64,000 bases of DNA from Impatiens glandulifera (GCF_907164915.1 NC_061867.1:41896338-41960337), one strand, 5' to 3'. Positions 1-12,915 are shown, numbered from the stretch's first letter. Made by a program: numbers and translations. The notes: generated by a model not told the origin, from the sequence alone.

Positions 1-239
1 CTTTGACCCTTTTGTATTACTTTTACAAATAATTAATAAGATAACCTTTACTTTTTCCAGTTTGGTACAAATACAATATTGGAAAGCATATTCTTCTTCC
101 TCATTTTCCACGGTAGAATCACTTGTATGGGAATGAGGAGAAAGCAGGCCAAGTGCGATCATCATAGGCAAATCATTCAATATGAGCTGCCGATTGATTT
201 GAATATCTTTTCCATCTATAATAAAATATAATAATAATG

Positions 240-242
<3 letters not shown>

Positions 243-326
<84 letters not shown>
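243..326. repeat. (TA)n microsatellite
   Basis: An uninterrupted TA dinucleotide tract of about 80 bp. The 240 bases before it show no gene signal. The tract is probably length-polymorphic and may extrude as a cruciform. Confidence 0.95.
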
Positions 327-329
<3 letters not shown>

Positions 330-1690
330 GATCTATTCATTAATGTGTTGCCAAAATAAAATCATTACTTATAAGCTTAACACAAAAAACAAAATTTATT
401 ACCTAACAAGTAACAAGTTAATTATTATTTAAGCTTTTCTAATAGATAGTTAATTCTCATTAATTCAAGTTACATCTAAAATTATTCATTTACAAATAAT
501 ATAAAACAACAATTATAAAATCAAACAAACTAAATGAGAATCAAAATATTAAATAGTAGAATAAATGTACAAAAATTAAAATTTTAATCTATAAGATTCA
601 ACAATTTTGAAATATTTTAAGTAGACTAAAATACGAACTCGTTTAAGTTTTATAACGATGAGTGATAAAGTATAACATATCAATCAAACGGTGTCGCAAT
701 AATCTCTACAAAATATTATGAGCAACAATGAAAATTATTTCTCTCCCGTAGGTTGATAAGAAACGTTGAAAATGTTCTACTATGGGATAACTAATCACCT
801 TCATATATATTCGAATTAATGAGACTTAAAAGAAAGGAGAAATAACTTCATATCTAACAACTTAATTTCATTTATTGTTAAGAAGGAGATGAATACGGGC
901 TTAGAGATGATCATCAAAACAATTGACGATTATAAGTAATAATAAAAAACAACGTTCCATAAAAATTAAAAGTATTATTCGAATTATAAAAATTCGAGAG
1001 GATAAATCTGATTCGGCTAAATAATATACTAAATCGAACAAAAAAAAAAAAAATATCAAGTCAAATCTGAGTATTAAAAAATAAGACACTCTGGTACTAA
1101 ATAAAACAATTGGAGTGACTAATAAGAAAATAAGAGTTTACCCCTCAACCTCTCTGTTTTAAAGATAAAAGAAATATACCAATATCTCCACTAATTATTT
1201 GCTAACTTTCTATCATTCTTAAGTTTAAACCTTTCAAATTCTAATTTTTTAATATATATATGAATATATATATTGTTTATATATCTTTTTTAATATAATT
1301 ATAGCTTACATCTCTTCGTCATAATAATTCCCTTAAAAAAAAATAAGAGAGAACAAAGATAAAAATATGTATTAGTATATTACTTAGGGATAATTTAATC
1401 TAATTAAGTCGTGATTAGGTAATTATATTTTATTGGGGTTGGTGAATGAGTATCTCACTATTCTGCAGGCCTTAGCCAGTTTGTTCATGGTCATCATGAC
1501 TAATGACTAAAAATAACATAACATATGCTCAAGTTGGCTCATTTAACATTTAATATAACTATTATTAATTAATTAAATATATTTCAAAATAATAATATTT
1601 TTGAACTATTATTTTATAAATATAGTCAAATATTATGAATACAAATGTAAGCATTTTATTATACATGAATTATGTTACTACTAATATTTT
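327..1690. other. AT-rich intergenic DNA, no gene seen
   Basis: I see no coding pattern, RNA gene or recognisable transposon end in this stretch. Short ORFs are AT-driven and lack any family resemblance. Confidence 0.6.
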
Positions 1691-1692
1691 AA

Positions 1693-1697
<5 letters not shown>

Positions 1698-1762
<65 letters not shown>
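1698..1762. repeat. (TA)n microsatellite at Helitron 5' side
   Basis: About 65 bp of TA repeats lie directly before the first unit of a Helitron-like repeat. Every copy of this family in the window has a TA tract at the same place, so the tract belongs to the element and expands independently in each copy. Confidence 0.9.
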
Positions 1763-1764
<2 letters not shown>

Positions 1765-2256
1765 GCTTAACTTTTAAAGTGTCTGAATTGCCGGGTCAAG
1801 AGCTGTGGTTAATTTGGATATATGTGAGAGTAAATAGATACTTAGGTCGGATTGTGGGTTGAGATGTCCATAAACTTAAAATTGTTAAAAATAAAATTAA
1901 AAATACTATAGGTATGGTTCGAACTTGCAACCTAACAAAACAAGTACAACACTTTAACCAATTAAGCTAATAACACTTTATATTTTAAATTCAACCCAAA
2001 TTTTGATGAACGCGTGACATTTTAACAATATAAGTTCAACTTTTTAACTAACTAATCTATATATATATATAATGATGCTTAATTTTTAAAGTGCCCGGAT
2101 TGTCGGGTCGAGAGCTGTGGTTAATTTTGATATATGTGAGAGTAAATGAATACTTGAGTCGAATTGTGGGTTGACTTGCCTATAAAAATTTTACTGTAAT
2201 ATTTTTTCACGGTTTTTTATATTATTACTCGTGTAAATGCACGGGATACATGCTAG
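1763..2256 (+). mobile_element. Helitron-like element, two-unit copy
   Basis: Two related units lie head to tail. The second (2056-2256) is about 201 bp: it starts with TC after an A, has a short TA tract, then a conserved block with the words GTCGGGTCGAGAGCTGTGG, and ends in a hairpin-forming GTGTAAATGCAC region followed by CTAG and a T. A 5' TC, a 3' hairpin, CTAG and insertion between A and T are the accepted Helitron signature. The first unit lacks the 3' terminus but carries a tRNA-like module. No Rep/helicase coding is seen, so the element is non-autonomous. Related copies lie at 3108-3809, 11784-12802 and 54065-55363. Confidence 0.65.
1908..1975 (-). repeat. tRNA-derived module inside Helitron
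   Basis: Read on the minus strand, this segment has an A-box-like TTAGCTTAATTGG and, about 30 nt on, a B-box-like GTTCGAACC, with tRNA-like spacing. The acceptor stem is not intact, so it is not a functional tRNA gene. The same module recurs at about 3570-3645, 12262-12335, 12570-12645, 54697-54765 and 55007-55075, always in the same relation to the surrounding Helitron sequence. A SINE head captured by the Helitron is the simplest reading. Confidence 0.55.
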
Positions 2257-3107
2257 TATAATTAAGTTCCATATACTAAGTTTCAATTTTCGACTAGATA
2301 CGTACCTAATTAATTACTTTTTTGGTATGTGGATGCAATTGGCATATAATAACACACTATATTCTATTTGACATGCACTTAAACCATTGCTCTAATAATT
2401 AATTAAATAAAGAATTGCAAATAATTTCTTTGTATGTTGGTTTAATGGAATTCTATGTAATCTAATCTTAATTTGACATACCTCTAATATAATAATTAAT
2501 TAATATTCACACTCCATAGTTGCAACTCCAATCATCCTAGATAATAATCTTTTGAAGGATCATCTTCCAATGACATTTTGTCATGCCTCTAAACTCTTAT
2601 CATATTATATTATATTATAATGAGATAAGCATTAAGGTTTTAATGGCCCACTCAAAAGTTGACACGTTTAGAGATCATTTAAAATAAGTTAAATTAATAT
2701 GATTATGTAATTATAATTAGTTTGATTAGTTAACTAGAGTTTGGTCAGATAGTCTTACTATATATTTTAATGAAAATTAATTAGAAGAAAACTTTTTCAT
2801 TTGATAATTTGATCAAGAATAAGAAATGCATTATTGTGATTTACCTCCTATATTTAAAAACCAAATTCCAGATAATACATCCTTATGAACTTAGACTCGT
2901 AAAATTATAAATCATCAATAAAACTGATAGTTTAAATAATAAGGATCTTATCTATAGAATTAAAGTTTTAACGACTCGATTTTGATCATTTAGTACATAA
3001 ATTAAAGTTCAAGTCCATAAAGAAATGAGAAACTAAGATTTCTTATTAATATGATTATCAATACCATCATGATTTAGGTATGTCAATCAATATATATATA
3101 TATTAGA
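2257..3107. other. AT-rich intergenic DNA, no gene seen
   Basis: I recognise no coding frame, RNA gene or element terminus here. Confidence 0.55.
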
Positions 3108-3809
3108 AGCTAATATAATTATCATTTATTCCGTACATTTGCACGAGTAATAATATAAAAACCATGAAAAAATATTACGGTAAAAGTGTAATAGCATTTT
3201 TAATTTTATTTTTAACCGTTTTAAGTTTATGGGCGGGTCAACCCACAATCCGACTCACGTATCCATTTACTCTCACATTGCAGAACGATCTCTAAAACAA
3301 TTGATGGAGTTTGATTTCTCAACTTATTTAGTTTCACATTTATAGTCCACTTCTTCCCCATCCTACGAGTGAAAAAAATGTAAAAACTACCATTAAAGTA
3401 GCTCAGACGAAACTTACTATATCCATATGAATTATGTCCTCTATCTCTATAAATATGAAGGAATTCTTCCATTATTGCTCACTAATAATAGTGAAATCTA
3501 TAACGCATAGTCAAAAGAGAATTATGACTGATTAAAACCGCTTTCATCAAATTTGGTGTTGAATTTAAAATATAAAGTGTTATTATCTTAGTTGGTTAAA
3601 GGATTATAGTTATTTTGTTAGATTGCAAGTTCGAACCATACCTATAGCATTTTTAATTTTATTTTTAACCGTTTTAAGTTTATGGGCGGGTCAACCCACA
3701 ATCTGACCCAAATATCCATTTACTCTCACATATATATCAAAATTAACCACAACTCTCGACTCGGAAATCCGAACACTTTAAAAATTAAGCATCATTATAT
3801 ATATATAGA
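3108..3809 (-). mobile_element. Helitron-like element with captured ORF
   Basis: This is a reverse-oriented copy of the same family. Its 3' end (left) is degenerate but keeps the hairpin words around CATTTGCACGAG; its 5' end (right) reads TC plus a TA tract on the minus strand. Between them lie the tRNA-like module (about 3570-3645, plus strand) and a segment (3227-3472) also found in the copy at 11784-12802 but absent from the short copies. The extra segment looks like captured sequence. Confidence 0.6.
3227..3472 (-). CDS. Small hypothetical ORF captured in a Helitron
   Basis: An 81-codon open frame encodes a basic, aromatic-rich peptide with the words YRDRGHNSYGYSK and RRMGKKW. A diverged copy at 11929-12141 keeps the same frame and most of these residues ([17 protein letters not shown]). 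I do not recognise the family. The conserved frame in two copies suggests an exon captured from a host gene; expression is unproven and it may be a relic. Confidence 0.3.
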   Translation of the reverse strand: MEEFLHIYRDRGHNSYGYSKFRLSYFNGSFYIFFTRRMGKKWTINVKLNKLRNQTPSIVLEIVLQCESKWIRESDCGLTRP

Positions 3810-6514
3810 TTCTAACCAAACTCTAACTAATCATAATAATCATAATAGTTATTATCTAAATTAATCATGTTTGTACCAACAATAATGTTTCTAAATTGAC
3901 CATTTTTAATAAAAGAATGAATATGTTGGTAGTTGAGCAAATGGAATTTCTAAAAAAGTTATCGAATTTAATCAAATTAATCAAACATAAATTGTATTAA
4001 TCTTTTGTCCATGCTGCCTAGTCTTTTGAAAGATACTCCAAGCCCTAATATTTTTAGTGTTTAACTCCAACCCTTACATTAATTAACATGATATTAAGAC
4101 TTAATCTTTGACTTATCACTTGTGACGAAACGGATATTTGAATTCTATTACATTAAGAAATGAGAACGCAGACATTTAATCCAAGCGATCCAAGAAAAGA
4201 AATCCAAACGACCCAAAATGGTCGAAACGATCTATCTTTCTTATTTCTTCTAAATTATTTGAATTAACAAACCTAGTCGTCACCTTACCTTCATATTTAA
4301 TTACTTGAATTAACAAACCTAGTTTTCACCTTACCTTCATATTTAAGATTATAACTTGCTGACTCTTCCACTAATTGGAGCTAAAGTGAGATGCATGCAT
4401 GGATATGTTAAACTTGATTATTGAGAGGATGAATCAAAGGCTTACACTTTATAAAAGTAAAATGTTTTAAAAAAGGTTGAGATGGTTCTCATTAATTTTT
4501 TGTGTGACCAATTCCTACCTATAGGTCCCTTTTTTTTCTTTCTAAAACTTGTCAAAAATAGTCTTCAATTGCAACCATCATGAACTTCTTTTAGAACAAT
4601 TCTTATCTCAATTAGCACAAAGACACAAGTATTCATATGGACTTGGTTTCAAAGATCTCCCTATCTCTATTTTCAACACCCCCCTTCTCAACATGTATTG
4701 GCAATTCCACAATCAACTAATACCCTAATTATTAAAGATAGTTTGATGATCATCTAATCTAGAAAAGAAGAATTTCTATCAAAACTCATGACTCTCTTTC
4801 TTTAGAAAATATGGCCAAGAAAAGAAGCAGAAGAAATTTTCAAAAAAACTCAACTCACTATGCTGTCTGTTTGCTGGAAATCAGATGGTCCCTCTTTCTG
4901 ATTTGCATGTCTCCCCTATGCAATACACAGATTCTCCTAAGCTCTGCAGAAAGGCTGGTGCAATGGCACCTGATCATGATATAAATGGTTTTAATCATTT
5001 TAGAACAATTCTCAATGCCCTCTACAAGTACAACAACATCTATGTGCATACATTTTGCTGATACATAATTGGTTTAAACTCATTGCACTTTTCTACTTTT
5101 TGGAAATTATGTGCTCATTTTCAACAAAGAAAAATCTTGCAACTCTTTTTTAAACCAAAATGAGTACATAAATTAAAATGAGGAGAATAATGTTTTCTGA
5201 AGAGTAAAATGAAAGAAAGAAAAAGTGTCTAATAATCCTTCAACATTAGCCATTATTGGGCCATTAAAGCTTCCTACTCAGCATCCATATATGCACATCA
5301 TGTCCTCACTTTCAACTTTAACCTCAATGGTGCTCTTCTCTTCAGTTGAGGAAGTAAAGAAATTATCTATTTTTTAATTCTTCATATCACAATAATAATA
5401 ATATCTTTGAGCTTTCCTATTCACAATTCACTTTTCATCAAGACTACTTTGGTGGAAGGCCACTTCATTTCACAGCTGAAATTAATTCATAGGAACCTTA
5501 TCAGACTGGTCTCATCCTTTCCTTTCTTCATATCATCATCCCACAGGAACTTGATTTTAAATTGTATAAATAGAAATCAAATGAAATTAACAATTATATT
5601 AAAAAATTCATTATTTGACTCTCTAAAATGCTCACTTGTGGTTTCTTATTCTTGCTTAACTTAATCTTTGTTATGGTATGGACAATATTAGTTATTTTAA
5701 AGATGTCTATTTGTTTTTTTTTTGTTTTTTTTTTAAAGAATTTAACTTTTCATTATCGTTAAAGTCGTTAAAATCGCAACTTTGTAGGTGAAATGGACCA
5801 ACCACATTTGAAAGAATAATTTTATCTTACAAATAAAGGAAAAAAAATACCTAGACTCACCCATTTGTTGGTGGATGCAATGACCTCAAAAAAAAAAACT
5901 AGTCAACTAGGAACTACTTTTTTTTCAAAAGACAGAAGAATTCCATTTAGATATTGCATGGTTCATCCTTTATTTTTATTTTGTTTTTAGTATTTAAATC
6001 AATTCTGAAATTAAATCTCAATTTTCATGCATTTGTTTTTGGTTTGGTTTCCATCTTGAGATTCTTTAAGCCTCTTATTGCAAAGAAATCATGATTAATT
6101 AGACTCCTCATATTTTCCGCCTAAAATTAGGGTAGTTTGGCAAATGAATCATCGACTGCTGGTTCGAGTTTCTGTTATGTTTTGTTTTGTTATATTATTA
6201 TGATTCTATAAATCGTTGGATTAGTCTTTGATCTATTTAGACCTATCATTTACTGAGAAATGTTTTGAGGTTTGGGCCACTTCCGGGCCTAAATCTAGAA
6301 TAAAAGAATGGTCAAATATTATTCTCTTCCAGAGTTTTTATCTTGTTTAATAGAATATAGGATTGGTGCTGGGCTTCAAACCCTAAATAATAGTTAATAA
6401 ATAAATAAATGAGTATATATAAATAATAGTTAATAATAATATTAATTATATGAAAAGAGATGGAAGGTTTCATTATGTTCAGGCCCGGCAATGGTAAACC
6501 CAGGGTAATTCATT
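3810..6514. other. Intergenic DNA, no gene seen
   Basis: A mixed AT-rich stretch. It holds a 46-bp tandem duplication (4261-4346) and polypyrimidine tracts around 5700. The short ORFs at 4858-5049 and 5407-5664 show no recognisable motif, and I do not support them as genes. Confidence 0.5.
4261..4346. repeat. 46-bp tandem duplication
   Basis: Two adjacent copies begin with GAATTAACAAACCTAG at 4261 and 4307. They differ at only a few bases, so this is a local duplication. Confidence 0.85.
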
Positions 6515-6823
6515 TACTAAAATTATAAGATATGTTTTTTATAAATTTTAAAATAATTATTTTAAATAAATAAAATTAAAATAATTAAAAATAAGACAAA
6601 AATATGATTAAATAATTAATTAAGATTAATTAGTATAATAATTAAATCACAATTAATTAAAATAATTGCTAATAAAAATAAAAAAAATAATAATTTGAGA
6701 TAAATAGTATACTCATTTTATCTCAAATCAATTTTAAGAAAATTAAAAGAGATTAAAATAAATAATTTAAAATAAATGTTATATTTCATTTTAATCCAAA
6801 TAAATTATTAAATAAACCTAAAA

Positions 6824-6855
<32 letters not shown>

Positions 6856-7960
6856 ATTGACAAAATAAATGTCATATCTATTAAAAATATTTTGTAGGTC
6901 AAAAATAAAGTAAAAAAAGATGAAAAATAAATAAATTTTAAACAAGTCTTTAAACGGAAAATGAAGCATGATTTGCTGTCGCTGAAAATAGGAGGATTTA
7001 TTATAGCAAACCCCTACCACCGTTAAATTTGTGTTGGGTGCCTATCCAACGCAGGAGAGCTATCTGTATCGCTTACTACAATGAAGGAGACACGTGCCCG
7101 TGAAGTACCGAATCAACTAACGAGTGCCTCAACAACGTTAGCCCAGACGCAACGGAACACCAAACGCGGACGGAGCGTTAGACGTTCGAGTTTTCGCCCA
7201 AAATGACGTCATTTTTCTTGTTTTGTCTTTTTCGTCACGACGACGAACATGATTCAAAGAGATCCACTCTCAAGCCCTCAATCACCCTCAAACATAAATC
7301 CTCCATTGAAGCTTTTCAAGCTTTTTTGAAAATTTCAAAATTTTGTATAAGGCTTTAATGTTCTGATTCAGGCATTCAGAAAACTTCTATAAAAGTTAAT
7401 GAATATTCTCCAAATCCAAGTAAACTTCCAATCACATTGTAATTCAAATTATAAGTTTGAATTGAATTTTTTATATTTTAGTTTTGCCAATTACATATAC
7501 TGTTCGGTTATCTAATTTCCATTCAGAAAACTTCTATAGAAGTTAATGAATATTCTCCAAATCCAAGTAAACTTCCAATCACATTGTAATTCAAATTATA
7601 AGTTTGAATTGAATTTTTTATATTTTAGTTTTGCCAATTACATATACTGTTCGGTTATCTAATTTCTTCATTGGAAAACAATCTTAGTATCATTTATTAG
7701 TTTTCTGTTGAAACAAAACCGAATCAACCAATTTAAATCAAAATATCCAAATTTGATTTTTAAATTCTTCAAAATCGGGTTTCTGTTTACTCAAGAACAA
7801 TAACCTAAAAGCTTCCTAACACGTTTTTAAGGATGCTAAGAGGATATTTAAACAAACTCCAAGCCATCCGATCATATTTGATCAAAAACTAAAATTTTAT
7901 AATTTTAGTTCATGAATTGGTTAAAATGAACATACATTGTTCATATTTTAGTTTATGACT
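6515..7960. repeat. Interspersed repeat, copy 1 (probable old LTR)
   Basis: This stretch is collinear with 9215-10500: both share, in order, an AT-rich block, a GC-richer block with ACGCAACGGAA, CTCAAGCCCTCAATCACC, AAACATAAATCCTCCATTGAAGC, AAACAAAACCGAATCAA and CAAAATCGGGTTTCT. Divergence is considerable. No protein is encoded. Copy 2 leads to a Gypsy-LTR-like end near 11642, so an old LTR is the likely origin of both. Confidence 0.6.
7373..7666. repeat. 147-bp tandem duplication inside copy 1
   Basis: The segment starting CATTCAGAAAACTTCTATA at 7373 is repeated from 7520 with one visible substitution (ATAAAAGTT versus ATAGAAGTT). The homologous place in copy 2 (about 10050-10190) has one unit, so the duplication happened after the copies separated. 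Confidence 0.9.
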
Positions 7961-8306
7961 AGGCATTTATGACTATTTCAACAAACATTAACCAAATACT
8001 ATCGGCCGTTAATAAAAAAACATCTGACATGAACAATCTGTTGATATGCACGTCTAATAAAAGTTAATTTTTCCACAAATCCCTATGATCAATTATGTAC
8101 CATTATCCTATAGACTTTACAGATAGTTTGTTAAGATCTGTAAACAAGATCCAAGAAACAATCCTTTTTTATGATAATCATCAAGGGAAGATCCCTAATC
8201 CCTAACCAATGCTTTGAAAGTCTTAATGAATGCTACACACCGTAACACAAAGGTCACTCCAACATTTGGTCCCTCTAGTTTCTATCTTACCTTTATTCCC
8301 CATAAC

Positions 8307-9097
8307 TAGAGATGGAAATGGGTACCCTACCCGACGGGAAGTGAAGTACCCATCCCCGAACCCAATTTTATTTTCATTACCCGACCCCGATCCTGAACCC
8401 GATGGGTATCCCTACTTCTATCCCCATCCCCGATTTATTGGGTACCTAATCCCTGACGGGTACCTCATTACCCGATTAAAAAACTTATAAGATTATAAAT
8501 AATAAAGAAAAAAACACAACTTTAATAAATAATTTTAAAATTAATAATACGAAATATTAAAAATATAAATAAAACATTACTTATCTAAATACTTATTTTT
8601 GTAGATCTTGAAGATAAATTAGTGTGGAGAAAAAATAGAATGAAATTTTAAAAAAAACAATAGAGATTAAATATGAAGAATGATTAGAGAGAAATAATAT
8701 TTTGTTATTAAATAGAAGTTGGAGTTGAAGATTTAGGTAGAGAAATAATTTTTGAGGAATATAAAATATTTAAAGTTGGAGTGTAGTATATTTATGACAA
8801 TATTTGAAGTGAAGTGTGAATAAAACCAAATTAAATGATGTATTTGTAATGATGAAATATTTGAAAAGTCACACATTAAACTTTAATTAAAAAAAATTAA
8901 TTTTAATATTAATATAATCGGGTATCGGGTATCAAGTTTGGGTTTCGTACGCTCCCCATCCATGACCCCGTATTCGAACAAGTACCTTCTTCCCCTCCCT
9001 ATGCCTGACCCCGACCTCGAACCCGATTTAAAATACCCGAACCCGACTATCGGCTACGCATGGGTATTGGGCATATGGGTACCCATTACCATCTCTA
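8307..9097. mobile_element. Non-autonomous hAT element
   Basis: The element begins TAGAGATGGAAATGGGTACCC and ends with its inverted complement with one mismatch. It is flanked by a perfect 8-bp target duplication, CCCATAAC (8299-8306 and 9098-9105). Subterminal regions are packed with GGGTACC/ACCCGA words in both orientations, as in hAT transposase-binding arrays. The interior is AT-rich with no transposase coding, so it depends on an autonomous relative. The open frames at both ends are by-products of the repeated words. Confidence 0.9.
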
Positions 9098-9214
9098 CCC
9101 ATAACTGTAAAATTTGGAGCAAAAAATTAGTGTTAGATGTCATTCTCGAATTCACATTTTCAAAAGTCAGTTTATTATAATCAAACTCGAATCGAGAGGG
9201 GCAATCAATAAGCA

Positions 9215-11642
9215 CTAAAATTTTACTTACCCAATTTATAAATTCTAAAATAATTATTTTGAATAAATAAAATCAAAATAGTTAAAAGCAAGGTTAAAAC
9301 ATGATTAAATGATTAAAGTGGGATTAACTATTGTAATAATTAAATCTCAATTAATTAAAATAATATCCAACGAAAATAAAAAATAATTTTGATAAATGTT
9401 ATACTCATTTTATCTCAAATCAATTTTAAGAAAATCAAAAGAGATTAAAATAAATAATTTATGATAAATGTTATCTATTTGATCCTAAATAAATTATTTA
9501 TTAAACCACAAAAATAAAATAAAATAAAATAAAATTAATTGGCAAAAATTAATGCCATATTTAATAAATAAAAATTATAGGTAAAAATAAAGTCAAAGGG
9601 ATGAAAGAAAAATTAATTTCAAACAAGCTTTTAGGTTGAAAATGAAGCGTGAACTACTACAATGAAATTAGATCTTACAACCGTTAGATAAGCGTTGGGA
9701 GCCCATCCAACGCACAAGAGCTATTCACGTCGTCCGCGATAATGAAGGAGATGCGCACTCACGAAGTATCAAAACAACTAACGTGCGCCTCAGCGTTGTT
9801 AGCCGAGACGCAACGGAATGCCCAAATGCCAACAGAACGCGGATGAAACATCAAGTGTTCAATTTTTCGTCCAAAACATCGTCATTTTGCTTAGTTTGTC
9901 TTCTTCCTTGCGATAATGAACAAGATTCAAAAAGATTCACTCTCAAGCCCTCAATCACCTTCAAACATAAATCCTCCATTGAAGCTCTTCAAGCTTTTCT
10001 GAAATTTTCAGCATTTTGTATAAGGTTGTAAGGTTCTGATTCTGGTATTCAAGAAGCTTTTATAAGAGTTAAGAAGTGTTCTCCAACTCCAAGTAAGCTT
10101 CCAATCACACTGCTATTCGAATTTCAAGTTTGAATTGAAATTTTTATATTTCAGTTTTGTCAATAACATATACTACTCAATTATCTGATTTTTTGGTTGG
10201 AGAACGGTCCTAAGATCATTTAGAAGATTTCTGTAGAAACAAAACCGAATCAATCAACTTGACTAAACACTACACAAAATTGATTTTTAAAATTTTCAAA
10301 ATCGGGTTTCTATTACTATATTATTGCTCAAGAACAGCAACCCAGAAAGCTTCTTAACACATTTTTAAGGATATTTCACACATATTTAAACCAAATTTAA
10401 GACATCCCGATCATATTTGATAAAAAAACAATTTTTTTTACAAAATTAAAAATTTCAGGTCTTTAATTGGTTAAAACGAACAACCAATGTTCAGTCTTGG
10501 CTTCATTCAACCATATGAAGCGTAAGAAAGTTGTTGGTAAACTCCTTACACTTCATTAAAGCTTAAAAACCAAAAACTCGTTTTTACCTAAAAACTATTT
10601 GAGTTGAACGAGACATCATTCCGATTGAATGACACATCAGGATGATGTTATGATCCTTAGGGTTGGACAAAGCTTCTCATGCCCTTGAATCAACGGATCA
10701 AGGCCCTTGTCAAAAACATCAAATCTACAGTTTGGTGTTCTTGACGACCAAGGAAGGTTAGCCCAAGGTTAACCTAGGACCGCGAGCACCTCGCACCATG
10801 AACTAAGGAAAGTTAGCACAAGGCTAACCGAGAACCTATAGCACCTTGCACCTAGGACTGTGGAAATTATCCCTATGTTAACTTAAGACCGAACAATTCC
10901 TTGAGCCCCGATTGAGGAATTTTGCGCACGACTGATGATTCTCGCACCCTGACCTAGGATTATCGCACACCGATTGTGGACTCATGCATTTAAGACCGAT
11001 GACTCCCGCACTCGACCAAGAGTCTCCAACACCTCTACCGAGAGTTTTCGCACATCGAACGAGGGACCTCGACCCATGATCGAGGCTTTTAGCCCATGAC
11101 CGAAGGAAATCACACCTAGGACCGGTCTCGGTCCTAGGGCTTGTTTGGTTTGGATTTAAAATTTTCAAAATTATTTTTATATTTTTGGAACCACACACCA
11201 TTTTCTAAAAATATAAAAAATAGAAAATATTTTTAAAATATTTTTAGAATATTTTCATAAAAATATATTTTTGACAAGAACATGTTTGGGATTTATTTTT
11301 AGATCATAATACCCTAAAACTGATATTTTTCATGTACTTTCCTTAGTAATCGTTGATATTAGCTTAATGTACCAATATTTAAATATTGTTGTTACAATTT
11401 TAAATACACGAAAAACATGTGGATGTCTATGGCCTAAAAAATAACTAGTTAAAAAACGTAATAAAACCAAATTTTTATAAGTCAAAGTTTTATATAGTCG
11501 ACACCGTTTTAAACGGGTACGGAGGATATAACGCGAAAGCCCTTTCCCGAGTATCATCAAAAATCGAACCAAAAAGACACTTTAGTCAAAAATACGTTGG
11601 TAGACGTATAATTTTATTGATTTTAAAAATCAATTGGCAACT
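9215..11642 (+). mobile_element. Repeat copy 2, probable Gypsy (Tat/Ogre-like) LTR remnant
   Basis: The first 1.3 kb is collinear with 6515-7960. The stretch then continues through a degenerate array and a CGGAGGATATAACGC block to TTGGCAACTCT near 11632-11642. Ogre/Tat LTRs are known to finish near a GGCGACTCT word just before the primer-binding site, and this end resembles that. No gag or pol follows, and no TG...CA boundary can be fixed. The class call is inference. Confidence 0.35.
10740..11130. repeat. Degenerate short-period array
   Basis: Loosely repeated blocks of about 30 bp contain variants of CCTAGGACCG, TCGCACC and GACCGAGG. The GC content is higher than in the surroundings. Period and copies are too eroded for an exact count. 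The 107-codon minus-strand ORF here is an array artefact. Confidence 0.55.
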
Positions 11643-11783
11643 CTTATCAAATAAATAATTTTTTAAATAAATAATTTTTAATTAATTTAAATACAAATTA
11701 TTTTAGTCAAATTTTAATTTAATTATTTTAAATTTAAAAAGATTATTCGAAATTTGATCAAAATTCATTGTTGTTATAATTAA

Positions 11784-12802
11784 CTAGAATTTATCCCGTG
11801 CATTTGCACGTGTAATAATATAAAAAACCATGAAAAAATATTACGGTAAAAATATAATAGCATTTTTAATTTTATTTTTAACCGTTTCAAGTTTATGGGC
11901 GGGTCAACCCACAATCCGACTCAAGTATTCATTTACTCTCACATTGCAGAACGATCTCTATAACAATTGTTATAGTTTGATTCCTCAACTCATTTAGTTT
12001 CACCTCTAGAGTCCACTTTTTCCCCATACTACGAGTGAAAGGAAAAATATAAAGACTATCATTAAAGTAGCCCAGACGAGACTTACTACATCCATATGAA
12101 TTATGTCCCATATCTCTATAAATATGACGGAATTCTTCCATTATTGCTCACTAATAATAGTGAAATTTATAAAGCAAAATCAAAAGAGAATTATGACCGA
12201 TTAAAAACTATTGATAAACTACCGCGTTCATCAAATTTGGTGTTGAATTTAAAATATAAAGTGTTATTAGTCTATTTTATTAAAGGGTTGTACTTGTTTT
12301 GTTAGGTTGCAAGTTCGAACCATATTATAACATTTTTAATTTTATTTTTAACCATTTTAAGTTTATAGACGGGTCAACCCACAATCCGACCCAAGTATCA
12401 ATTTACTCTCACATATATATCTAAATTAACCACAATTCTCGACCCGACAATGCGGACACTTTAAAAATTAAGCATCATTATATATATATATATAGATTAG
12501 TTAAAAAGTTGAACTTATATTGTTAAAATGTCCCACATTCATCAAATTTGGTGTTGAATTTAAAATATAAAGTGTTATTAGCTTAATTGGTTAAAGAGTT
12601 GTACGTGTTTTGTTAGGTTGCAAGTTCAAACCATATCTATAACAATTTTAATTTTATTTTTAACCGTTTTAAATTTATGGGCGGGTCAACCCACAATCCG
12701 ACCCAAGTATCCATTTACTATCACATATATATTCAAATTAACCACAACTCTCGACCCGACAATCCAGACAATTTAAAAATTAAACAACATTATATATATA
12801 GA
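11784..12802 (-). mobile_element. Helitron-like element, multi-unit copy
   Basis: Reverse-oriented. On the minus strand it ends with a perfect CGTGCA/TGCACG hairpin, then ten or so bases and CTAG before T (CTAG at 11784-11787). Its 5' side ends in TC plus TA tract at 12801-12802. Two tRNA-like modules (12262-12335, 12570-12645) and two TA-tract boundaries show that at least two units are joined. It carries the ORF also found at 3227-3472. The MULE at 12812 lies directly beyond its end. Confidence 0.7.
11929..12141 (-). CDS. Small hypothetical ORF in Helitron, second copy
   Basis: A 70-codon frame homologous to 3227-3472. The shared residues run through most of the length, with substitutions and small length changes, and no frame break is seen in the shared part. 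I do not recognise the family; it is probably a captured exon. Confidence 0.3.
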   Translation of the reverse strand: MEEFRHIYRDMGHNSYGCSKSRLGYFNDSLYIFPFTRSMGKKWTLEVKLNELRNQTITIVIEIVLQCESK

Positions 12803-12915
12803 TTTCAAAATGGGAAATTTGAGAAATGACTTCAAAGATGCCCTTATTTGAGCTGGTGGTGAATTATATTTTTAATTGCTTTCGTGGTCGTTTATTTTTT
12901 TTTGACGAAATTGCC

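Noticed and set aside
4858..5049. 63-codon minus-strand ORF as an exon
   Set aside because: There is no recognised motif, splice context or repeat copy to support it.
8230..9180. Two Pro/Asp/Tyr-rich ORFs
   Set aside because: They are translations of the ACCCGA/GGGTACC subterminal repeats of the hAT element.
10878..11201. 107-codon minus-strand ORF
   Set aside because: It lies in a degenerate tandem array, and its peptide (repeated RGSR/RCAK-like words) mirrors the DNA repeats.
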